From Pseudoips prasinana (taxonomy: Eukaryota; Arthropoda; Insecta; Lepidoptera; Nolidae), in the NCBI GenBank assembly GCA_951640165.1, contig OX621242.1, positions 16,051,501-16,115,500 of the forward strand: DNA of 64,000 nt, in the 5' to 3' direction. Below the pieces are notes generated by a model that ran no database searches, was not told the DNA's origin, and saw only the letters and a list, made by a program, of their open reading frames with translations. Position 1 is the first letter of the stretch, and every line of letters starts with the position of its first letter. This document shows, one piece after another, positions 45,891 through 55,430 of this stretch. Position numbers and translations under genes: made by a program.

Positions 45891-48504
45891 CTAAAAGTCA
45901 TTCATATGAAATTTATGAGTTAAAAATATATAGCGTGTGAGAAGGTGGTATTTTCTGGCTGAGCTGTCAAAGCTTCAGAAGCCATCGAATAAGGAATGTG
46001 TAACGTCCTTATGGTATACTGTTTCTGAGCCATATCATGTCATTTTGGAAGGGCTCGTTTCCGTCTAGGGGTTGGCTCTCATATCGAGTAGCCTGAATTT
46101 GAGTTAAGTGTGTATATGGGGGGTTAAAGGGTTCGTACTAAGTGATAAAACGTATGTTTTTCTGCCGGAGACGCGCCAAAATATATTAATTTTTTTTTAA
46201 AATCATAAGTCTTCATACAAATGCATAAAACAGAACGCAATTTTGAAACATTTCGTAGCGATTTCGATACCTTCAGCGTTGTAAAACAACGTGAAACATT
46301 TCTTTCGTGTTTAGAAGTTCTATTTTTTTTTATAACGCCTTTATACAATTATCTGAAAAATACCCAAAACTGAATTGCTCATTGGCACTATCATGATATT
46401 TTTGCAAACATGTACTTTTATGAAATAATTTGGGTTAGGTTCCGAGCTGCTAGAGAGGCGCTGATGAATACCTTCAAAATCAATTTGATAGATGTTGGTT
46501 TTGTTCAAAGCATATTATCAGAGCCTGTCTCGAATGCAGCTATCTTACTTTATAAAATAGTACATAAGGTTTTAAATTCGGAATAGTGTAAAGCTTTTAT
46601 TGTATTAGGTTATGATGGGGCTGGCATGGTCGTATTGTGACCAAAAGCCCCTAAATTTATAATAGATAATAAAAAGAAAAAAAAAAAAAAAAAATTGGGT
46701 TAGGTTAGGTTAGAACGGTGACCACGTAGCGCGCGAAGACGAGCGAGCGTACCGCGGCAGCGGCCGCCGAGCGCTAGAAAAACATTAACCATGGTTATCT
46801 CCATAACCATGGGGTTCCGCGGGGTGGGGATAATATAGGAGGATAGCCCCCTCCCCCCTCAATTCACTTACGTTGGAAGGCGACTGGATTTGAGATATTT
46901 ACCCCGTCTAGTTTCCCATCTTTTGGTATTTTTTCTTATTTATTGACCCATCCTAAAGTACTATAAGAAAGTTCTTGTCACTAATTGTTACCTATAAGCT
47001 TCACGAGTGAGGTCTTTTCTAATAGTAATAAATGAGTTATCTGGAAAGAGTCAACAGTGCGGGAAACAGTTCACTATTATTTCTCTGGATTGGTATTAAT
47101 CACTTAGTTAGACAGGCTCTCGTCTCACTGAGATATCGTTAATTTAACACTTAAAACGTTTTTATTCGAGTGGATAATTGCAAGGGGGCGGTCGTAATGG
47201 CCCACGTTCGGGCTCGAGAAAGATTGATGATGTGCTGTGTTGAAACATTAAAATAGCCGACTGAACATTTGAATAAGAAATATTTGATCGCCCGCGGGAT
47301 TACGCGATGAAACGAACGTTTGTGTTTTTTTGGTTTGCGATTTAAAGCGTTATCTGTCAGTCATGTCGAGGGTGGAGGTGCTTAACGAAATGTCAATTTT
47401 AACGCTCTTCCTTTAATCCGGTTTAAGTTTTGATTAAGTAATAATAATGTCCTCCTGGTTGAATGTGGGCTATGGCAGCTATTTAATATGTCTAGGAGTA
47501 ATAATAATATAGTATAGGGGTATGTGTAGAGTTTGAAGAGCATATTTTTAAGAACCGCTCCTTAGGCCCCTTTCAACGTAGGTTATGTTTGTCCCACCCC
47601 AAACTGCTATGCAATATGTAAGCAGAGACCGACGTAGATGTTAGTATACAGATATCAATGTAAACAGTTAAAAGCCAAACGTAATTTTGCAAACACTTCT
47701 ATGACATTCCTCTTATTTCAGATTTTATTGAAGATAGAATCGAAAATGGTTAAATCTGTTCTGTCTCTTCTGATGGTAGTCGTATGTTAAGGCAGGATTT
47801 TAAAACAAAAATAACCGACATGTTACGTAGGTTTGGTGAAAGCTTTCTTCTGCGTGTATTAAAGTCACGGCTGCATGCAGAGGAATGTAAAAATATAGCA
47901 TTTTCCGGAGTGGAATACTTACGTGGTTTTAGTTAATAAGTGTTTGCTCTAATTTATGTTCATAACTAATTAAATGTTTGTTATTCATCACGATAAACTA
48001 AAATAACGATTTTAAGCACGACAAAAATCACGGGTTTTATTGCATTAAATTGCGATAAAATCAATTGTAACAACAGTTCTGAAGAAGCGATTTGGATGGC
48101 GATAACTAATAAATTACCTGAGACCCTGTAGGAATACTTATGTATTTTTTAAGTTCCATTCATGTATTAAAGCTTTCTAGAGTGAGTCAGAACTAAGATT
48201 AAAACTAAACTGTTGATGTGTAATAAATTACATGAGACACTACTACGTATACTTGTACATTTATTAAGTTTAATTAATATTTTAAAGCTGAGTAGAGAGA
48301 GACCTGAGATTGAAACAATTTTTTTATTACGTTTAATATTAAAAGTGGTCTGCTTGATAAAGTTTCATGTACGAAACCTTGTGTAGTGAACCGTAAACAT
48401 GAATTTATTTGGTATTAAACGATACAGTCTCTATTATATTCTCTTTTATTTAGTAAAATGGCAATTAGTAAAGCGACACCATTTAAAAAATGAGTAGGTA
48501 GGTA
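45891..48504. other. non-coding stretch with poly(A)/TTAGG junction at 46674-46712
   Basis: A run of about 20 A is joined to 'ttgggttaggttaggttag', and a GC-rich patch follows to 46830. No coding region is supported. Confidence 0.4.
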
Positions 48505-48640
48505 CAGACGCCAGCACATCAAGATACCCCTGATCTGTCAAATTTCCCCAATTGAAAGTGAACCTTATGCTTTTGTGATAAAGTTGAAAATCTATAAAAG
48601 AAATTTGACACATTGGGGTAGCTAGATGTGTTGGCGTCTG
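48505..48640 (-). mobile_element. near-palindromic MITE, copy 4 (136 bp)
   Basis: Same family as 22650, 26732 and 27637, oriented as copy 2, with a few extra mismatches. TA at 48503-48504 and 48641-48642. Confidence 0.85.
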
Positions 48641-48885
48641 TACTTTAATGTATCACTTAAATTTTATAGAGAAACTTTTTCCCTACTTCCTACTTACGTA
48701 TGATGAAAATGAAGTTGAAAATTATTAAGAGGGTTGCTAATGATCGGGGTAGTAGAGTCGTCTAAGAACTAGCTAGCTAGTCGTAGCAAATACTGAGTTT
48801 GAGCCATTTCGGACTGCTTGGATAAAGCAATGTAAGTTTTAGTTTGTTTCTTCTTGTGTTATGTTTGATGTTCGTTCGTTCGTTG

Positions 48886-48968
48886 AATTTTAAATTCAAC
48901 GTGTTATGTTTATTGTTTCTATTCTAAAAAAATAGAAACAATAAACATAACACGTTGAATTTAAAATT
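48886..48968. repeat. 38-bp perfect hairpin with 7-base loop
   Basis: Left arm 48886-48923 and right arm 48931-48968 are exact complements, with partial pairing beyond them. The loop is 'ctaaaaa'. Confidence 0.9.
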
Positions 48969-49564
48969 TATGAACGTTTCTCTTTATTAAGTTTCCTTTT
49001 TTCATATTGAGGCAGCTGACTGTAACTACGCAGTAATGATAAATATAATTTATGAGTCTGATCATGAACATGCGTACGTACATACTTATTGTATCGCGTG
49101 TAATATTCCCGTGTTAGTAAACTTAATTCAAATATTATTTTAGGCAGGGTTTCCCGTTACGGGTTGTTCCCAATTCCCAATGTTAAGATAATGTTAGAAA
49201 AACAAGGATACATTTAGGGGAGGGTCGGGCGCTAATCTGATGCTGAGTGAAAAGATTTAGTAGGTGGTACACACCCCATGGTATTAATCTATGAAGATTA
49301 AAGCCATGAGTAGGTAGGTATGTATGTTGGTATAGATACTTCGTCATAGTTGAAGCCCTGTTCATCTTAAGAAAAAGATCTTGTGCCTACATTAAAAAAG
49401 GTTGTTTACAATTAATAAATTAACCTATCTTCAATAATGTAACAAACGTATTGTCTTTGTTTTCGAGTACCAAAATTATCAGTCATTTGTTTTCAGCAGA
49501 TCGAAATAAGGTTTTTATTGATTTTTAGAACTACAAAATAAGTTGATCAATTATATAACACATT

Positions 49565-49762
49565 GGCAAAATTGAATGGATGGATGATACATTCTCTGAT
49601 CAAATCGGAGACGTACTTAAGAAAGGTGAGGTCAGAAGTACCCTAAACCGGCGAGCATGTATGAATAATATTATGTCAGTAAACGAAGCGAAAGAGGTAT
49701 GCAAGGATCGTGACAAATGGAAGTCCGTTGTCTCTGCCTACCCCTCTGGGAAACAGGCGTGA
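49565..49762 (+). pseudogene. LINE ORF2 C-terminal fragment
   Basis: The frame at 49580-49762 contains RRACMNNIMSVNEAKEVCKD and DKWKSVVSAYPSGKQA and then stops. This is the style of C-terminus found in annotated lepidopteran LINE polyproteins. The frame opens directly into non-coding DNA on the 5' side, so the copy is 5'-truncated. Confidence 0.6.
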
Positions 49763-49828
49763 GTCTATGTATGTATTGGCAAAATTAGCGGTAGGTACAG
49801 GAAAAAGGTTACCTACACTATCTTAATC

Positions 49829-50010
49829 CTACTAATATTATAAATATGAAAGTTAGTGAGTATGGACGGAAGTATGGATGTTTGTTACTCTTTCACGCAT
49901 AAACTTCTGAACTGATTTTGATGAAACTTTGTAGCAATACTGCTTATATATACGAATAACAAGCTATGATTTATAAAGTTTGACGTGGGTGCAAGTGACC
50001 CAGCTGTCAC
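49829..50010 (+). mobile_element. Helitron-like repeat, 5' part
   Basis: It starts 'aatcctactaatattataaa' (A before TC) and shares the 'gatttataaagtttgacg' region with other copies. The CTAG end is not preserved. Confidence 0.5.
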
Positions 50011-50405
50011 GTGGAAGGAACTACTACCTACGCTATCATGCAGGCTAGGTACATGTATATTCCAAGTCTTATAGATTGACTTATCTCGGTTTGTTTCGAA
50101 CCACACCAGTAGTTTCCAGCACCTCCGGGCATCACTTTTAAACCTAAGACCTTATACCTGCGGATACCGCTAGACCAATGAGACAAGCTAAATAAATATA
50201 GCCAAGTTTCGTAAATAGAGCATTTCGTACTAGTAGCATAGTTGGTAAAAATAAAGTTTTTAATCGACCATTTTCGAGCGTGGACACGAATTACTTAAAC
50301 TCTGTATACCAACTAATTAACAGAAAAGGAATGTATTTGAATATAACGTCCATACCCAAATGAAGCACAAAGAAGTGAATCGAACTAATTATAACTTATT
50401 ATAAT

Positions 50406-50649
50406 CTATAGTAGGGCCAATTTAATAGATCACATTTGACATCTGTTAGTTACTAGTAAAGTGAATTGTAAAATGACCTTATTTGGTAATTATTACAATA
50501 AAGATAAATCGTAATTGAAAAAAAAATAAGCAAATGTCTATAATAATACTACGAAAAAAATTATAATATTCTATGCCCGCCGGTTAAGGTCACGATGTTG
50601 AATTTTGATGAAGTGTCAAATGTGATCTATTAAATTGGTCCTACTTTAG
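50406..50649. mobile_element. MITE with about 35-bp terminal inverted repeats
   Basis: The arms at 50411-50441 and 50614-50644 (core ccaatttaatagatcacatt) are reverse complements with one mismatch, and pairing extends a few bases outward. Length is about 244 bp. It has no coding capacity, and the target duplication is unclear. Confidence 0.78.
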
Positions 50650-51900
50650 TTCGATACACCTGGTCTGCTCATTAGTGCATAATACAACCTTTTTCCACAT
50701 TTTCTTCAAACATTTTTTCGGAAGCTCTATTCGTAACTCCAGCGAATAAATTGCGTCCTGAAAACACTAATTACATTACCCAAGTGGGTTGTAAAAGTAA
50801 TTAGAATTTAGCAGGGCTTTTTTATCGGGATGCTGGATAATTATATGTTGGTACGAAAAGTGGTATCGTTTGTTTTGATATTTATTTAAGTATGGTACTC
50901 TTATTTAATTATTGTGTGTATTTTATACATTTGTGGGGGGATAGGTTACTTTTGCTTGTGTCAGAGTTATTCCAAAAACAAAAAAAGTCTTTAACGCGTG
51001 CAAGACGGAAAATAAGCGTTCCATCTTGCACGGGTTTGTGATTGTTTTCTGTTGACTTAGCCGAGACCCGTTGTTGGACAAGCTTTCCAGAGCATGGAAA
51101 TTTTACTACCCGTCTCTCAACAGATTGCGGGCCTTGCTTTTTGGTTACAGCTCTTTTGTTGGCAATTGTGTGGGACACGGTTAACCATCTCAGATTTTTG
51201 ACGCCGTCCTGTAGGCTTCTTCTTTTTTTATCAATTCCTCTGTTAGCTAAGAGACGAATAATTATAGAAAAACAAAAATAGGCCAAGGGGCAGTGAGCGA
51301 CCTTGTGTCAAAAGATTGTTACGCAACTAATGCGATTGACTCTTATAAAGTAAACAATTCAATGTTATAAAATATTAGAAATATGAAAAAATCAAGTATG
51401 CAATAACAATTTTCTTTTAGAAAATTTGGAGACTTCATTCGTTATCATTAGGTATAACATGAAAAACTGTTTTTAATTAACCAGTTTACTTATCATGTAA
51501 AGCTATAACCAAAAATATGTCAAAGTCCTGAAAAATACCACTATATAAATATCAGTTCCGAATGTTCTATAGTTGTTGAGAAAAAATAATTCTCTACTTC
51601 CAATATCGTTAATGGAACAAGCTGAACGTGTCCAAAGTTTAAACCACTAAGCCACTTATCCATCTATGTACTGATCACAATAGATACTTATACTCGACGT
51701 TGTTTGACGAACCGGAGGAGGCATGATGACTATGAGCTGTATCATATATCAACATATTTGATAGTGTAATATTATATTATTATTGATTTCAAGAGCATTA
51801 TTTTCGCGATCTTGGGTTATATGAGCAGTTCGACAGAGGATGTACCCTAACCTTACAGAATACACTCCAGGTACCTAATAGTATTATTAATTATGTCAGA
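50650..51900. other. non-coding stretch
   Basis: Open frames on both strands at 50909-51286 overlap and show no recognisable domain. One of them may be real, but nothing favours it. Confidence 0.35.
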
Positions 51901-51907
51901 CATGTTT

Positions 51908-51990
51908 TAATGAGTTGTGTAAGCGGGAATCGAACCCACAAACCACGGAGTATCAGCCACCATGTGTCTCCGCTACCGCACCCTGGTGTC
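51908..51990 (-). mobile_element. SINE family 4, head fragment
   Basis: The plus strand 'gcgggaatcgaacccacaaa' plus 'ccacggagtatcagc' is a reversed tRNA-like B-box region similar to 42940-43025. Confidence 0.5.
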
Positions 51991-52514
51991 CGGTCTCAAA
52001 TTTATACAAGCAATTTGATGACACATACGCTTTAACGCCATTTTACTGAAACCTGCACAGCTAAGACTACTGCTATTCTAATGTAAAATTATTAATTATG
52101 TTCATTCTGTGGCCTTAAGTGTGACTGTTGAGTACGCAAGACATATGATTGTTTGCCGACTTGGTAGAATAAAAACAATATTATCGCAAAAAGATAACAC
52201 CGCTTTAAATAACTTTTCAAAGTTGGATTGCACTTCACAGATTTAGAGAGCGAATAGCGTGGGTAAGGTATTTCTGTAAATAGTTTAACCGCAGGACCAT
52301 AACCATGAAAGTTTTTCACTTAGCTTTGTGCATTTATGGCTGCCCAAGTCCTAATTGCTTGTACACCCACAAAATTTTAAGTGTTAACAGAACTAAGATA
52401 ATTTAATTATACCTGGTGTGTGGAAATTGAGAAGTTTTCATTAAACCCAGTGGGGCGGTAGGAGAGGTTTTATGTGTTATTTGTACTAGGTTGGATAGTT
52501 CACATAGTTTTTAT

Positions 52515-52713
52515 AATTCCAAATTAAGCAGAGCTTGTACTATGGAAATCTGATAGCTGATATACTAAATATACTACTTTTCTTTTGTAAATACCTACAT
52601 ACTTACATAGATTACATATAGACACTGGAGAAACAGACGTTCATGCATACAAATATCTGTCCTGGGTGGGAATCGAACCCACGACCTGCGGCGTGATATA
52701 AAAGGCCCGTCAA
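52515..52713 (-). mobile_element. tRNA-derived SINE (family 1)
   Basis: The minus-strand B box ggttcgattcc is intact (about 52665-52685) and the body is preserved. A deletion removes part of the A-box region (gcgtgatataaaaggcccgt). Confidence 0.72.
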
Positions 52714-52976
52714 TAATATCACCAATTAAATGTACGAGAGGTCTAAGTCACTGCAATGAACCTACTTACTTTAGGAGATGGCAACTGCCAAGTCGGATCT
52801 ACAAATATGTGTGAATTTAGGCAATATTGGGAAGAAACTCATTAATCTCATTACACGAATAAAATTCTTTTGCCTACACTAAAAAAAACAGTTGCCAAAG
52901 CAAATTCTTGAAACGAAATATCTCCACAATATGCCGAGCAATCTTAATTTATCCTAAACGTATCTAGAGCATTGTA

Positions 52977-53165
52977 TCGCACTAATATTATAAAGCTGAA
53001 AGTTTATAAGTGTGTGAGTGTGTAAGTTTATTCCTTCTTCACGATTAAACGGCTGGAGCGATTTTAATAAAATTTGGTATGGAGTTAGCTGACACCCTGG
53101 ATTAACATATAGGCTATATATAATTTATAAAGTTTAACGCGGATAAAACCACCGGGCACAGCTAG
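52977..53165 (+). mobile_element. Helitron-like repeat, near-complete copy
   Basis: It begins TCGCACTAATATTATAAAG after an A and ends ...GGGCACAG CTAG before a T, the expected A|TC...CTAG|T arrangement. Length is 189 bp. It has no coding capacity. The family is present five times in the window. Confidence 0.6.
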
Positions 53166-53743
53166 TACTTAATATATTTTAAAAATATTTTAGTCTCACA
53201 TTTGTCATACATAAGATATATGATTCGCCCGTAGTTAAAGATTTTGTTCAACTTAACCGTGCTTTTCAGACGTTGTGATTCCATTAATTCCATCTTGATC
53301 TGTGCTCGTAAGCTTATAAGGGCGGGATAGACGTGGCGTGATAAAAATGGGTCTTATCATCATCGTAATTCTATCGAATTTACACCGGAGCCGGGTCGAG
53401 GACGTGCCGTGTCGTATCCGCTGAGGCTCGACCGTACTAGTAATTTATATTACAACCGGCTGTTTATAATCGCGGCCTTGTCTAAGTGCGTACTATTTTG
53501 TCCTCTATTTCCATTATATTATGATTAATAATGCGATATCAACTCTGTGGAAGTTAGAATAGGAAATTCGGACCATCATAAATATCTATTAGATAAAAAA
53601 GACTAATTAACTTTTGTTTATTCTTTAAAGATGTGATATGTTTGTGGTTCGGTGTAGCGTGTTGCCAGAAATAAGTATTTATGAAGCATCTTTGCATAAA
53701 ATATTTTACTAAACAACAAGACAATCAAGATCGTCAGGATATA

Positions 53744-53773
53744 TTAGGTCTTTACCTATGAAATTGCCGTTCT
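53744..53773 (+). repeat. mariner left terminal inverted repeat
   Basis: ttaggtctttacctatgaaa and following, complementary to 55002-55031 with two or three mismatches in all. Confidence 0.92.
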
Positions 53774-53933
53774 GCAGTACTGGCCATTTCAAATCAAAAT
53801 AATTTTTGTTTGGCTAAGAATTCTAATTTCAAATTAATTTTATTTTAAAAACATGGATTCTTTTTTCCAAAAGTAGTCATTTCTTTATTGATTAGTGTTA
53901 CATTTTCATCGCATTTCAATCTTTTTCGTCATC

Positions 53934-54953
53934 ATGGATACGTTAAAAATTCGCGTAATTATGGAATATGAGTACCGTCGTGGCAGCAACGCGGCACAAG
54001 CGGCACGCAACATCAACGACGTTTACGGAGCTAACACTACAAACCAACGCACCACCTGTTATTGGTTTGCTCGCTTCCGTTCTGGAAATTTCGACCTGAA
54101 AAATGAACCTCGCGGTCGTCCGAAGACTTTGGTCGACAATGACGAATTAAAGGCGGTTGTGGAAGCTGATGATACACAATCTACGGCTGAATTAGCAGCA
54201 GCTTTCGACGTTAGCGTCAAAACAATATTGGTCCATTTGCGTCAAATTGGCAAGGTAAAAAAGCTTGACAAATGGGTGCCCCACGAACTCAATGATCGCC
54301 AGCGCGAAGTACGCGTCGAGACGTGCCTTGCACTGCTCAACAGACACACAAATGAAGGAATTTTGAACCGCATTGTTACCTGCGATGAAAAATGGATTCT
54401 GTTTGATAACCGCAAGCGCTCAGCAAGTTGGTTGGATCCTGGTTCAGCACCTAAACAATGCCCTAAACGAAAACTTACCCCTAGAAAAGTGATGGTCACT
54501 GTTTGGTGGTCTAGCGCCGGTGTGATTCATCACAGCTTCTTACCAAACGGGGTGAGCATTACTGCAGATGTGTACTGTGAAGAACTGAGCACAATGATGG
54601 AGAAGCTGGCGCATCTCCAACCAGCATTGGTCAATCGCTCGTCTCCGCTGCTCCTGCACGACAACGCGCGACCTCATACTGCACAGCAGACGGTCTCCAA
54701 GTTGCAAGAACTGGGGTTGGAAGCTCTCCGTCATCCGCCCTACTCACCAGACCTTGCGCCTACAGACTACTACTTTTTCCAGAATTTGGATAACTTCTTG
54801 GCGGGAAAAAAATTCAATACCCGAGAGGCAGTACAAAATGCCTTTGAAGAATTTGTTGCCTCCCGTCCAGCTGATTTCTTTAAGAAGGGCATCAATAAAC
54901 TGCCACTGCGATGGCAAAGATGCATTGATTGCATGGGTGATTACTTCGATTAA
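53934..54953 (+). CDS. mariner transposase
   Basis: This 339-residue enzyme cuts and pastes the element at TA sites. The ATG at 53934 was chosen because MDTLKIRVIMEYEYRRG matches the usual mariner start and total length; the frame is open upstream to 53895. Residues about 1-110 hold the two helix-turn-helix parts that bind the terminal repeats. WVPHEL at 114-119 is the conserved mariner linker motif. The catalytic domain has Asp151 (TCDEKW), Asp243 (HDNARPH) and Asp278 (SPDLAPTD), with 34 residues between the second and third: the DD34D triad. There is no stop, frameshift or missing motif. The promoter should lie in the 190 bases between the left terminal repeat and the ATG. Activity cannot be judged from sequence. 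Confidence 0.95.
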   Translation: MDTLKIRVIMEYEYRRGSNAAQAARNINDVYGANTTNQRTTCYWFARFRSGNFDLKNEPRGRPKTLVDNDELKAVVEADDTQSTAELAAAFDVSVKTILVHLRQIGKVKKLDKWVPHELNDRQREVRVETCLALLNRHTNEGILNRIVTCDEKWILFDNRKRSASWLDPGSAPKQCPKRKLTPRKVMVTVWWSSAGVIHHSFLPNGVSITADVYCEELSTMMEKLAHLQPALVNRSSPLLLHDNARPHTAQQTVSKLQELGLEALRHPPYSPDLAPTDYYFFQNLDNFLAGKKFNTREAVQNAFEEFVASRPADFFKKGINKLPLRWQRCIDCMGDYFD

Positions 54954-55001
54954 TACAAATAAAAAAATTCATGAAAAAAATTCGTTTAAATTTTTTCATA
55001 C

Positions 55002-55031
55002 AAAACGGCAATTTCATAGGTAAAGACCTAT
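55002..55031 (-). repeat. mariner right terminal inverted repeat
   Basis: 'caatttcataggtaaagacc' followed by 'tat' is the complement of the left terminus. Confidence 0.92.
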
Positions 55032-55074
55032 TATTAGTCGTAAATTCTCAGTTGTACCTATTTTACAATTCCAC

Positions 55075-55430
55075 GATGGTGCACCAAAGTTTTGGTGCAC
55101 CTTTAGGTGGAAGAAAATCGATCAAAGATGAGCCTCGCTTGAAACGCACTCGCAAAAAACCAGAAGTGATTGAATACATACTTAAGAATTTTTAAACAGA
55201 AATTCGACACACCGAATGCATAATATTTTTATCTAACTATGATGAAATAAGTATCCACGCTGTGGGTACCAAGAATACAAATACCGATGCCAAAAAAATC
55301 TAAAAGATGATTTCCCAAGTTTCTTTAGAACATTTACAATCAAAGCGTATTCTGGCTGAATTTAAAACAATTGTTGAAAAATTTAAATTTTGAAGTTGAT
55401 GTAGAAAAATACCAGTATCATTCCTAAGAA
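55075..55430 (+). pseudogene. unrecognised decayed coding-like sequence
   Basis: One frame reads from KDEPRLKRTRKKPEVIEYIL (about 55115-55175) through a TAA, then HTECIIFLSNYDEISIH, another TAA, then SLEHLQSKRILAEFKTIVE, before a TGA. Protein-like composition persisting in a single frame across isolated stops suggests a pseudogene or an old transposon gene. The basic start and later charged helix fit several families; I recognise none. It begins just outside the mariner's right end. Confidence 0.3.

Larger units (their letters stand above)
53744..55031 (+). mobile_element. mariner transposon, full length (1288 bp)
   Basis: Terminal inverted repeats (53744-53773 and 55002-55031) match over 27 consecutive bases including 'aggtctttacctatgaaatt', with a mismatch at the second base from the end. 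TA dinucleotides (53742-53743 and 55032-55033) flank it, as mariner requires. The transposase at 53934-54953 is intact. Size, termini and protein place it in the mariner family, with termini like those I associate with the cecropia or mori groups. Confidence 0.95.

Noticed and set aside
50909..51286. 125-codon protein gene on the minus strand
   Set aside because: It overlaps an equally long frame on the other strand and has no recognisable motif or splice context.
54242..54734. Antisense genes within the mariner
   Set aside because: They are shadows of the transposase frame.
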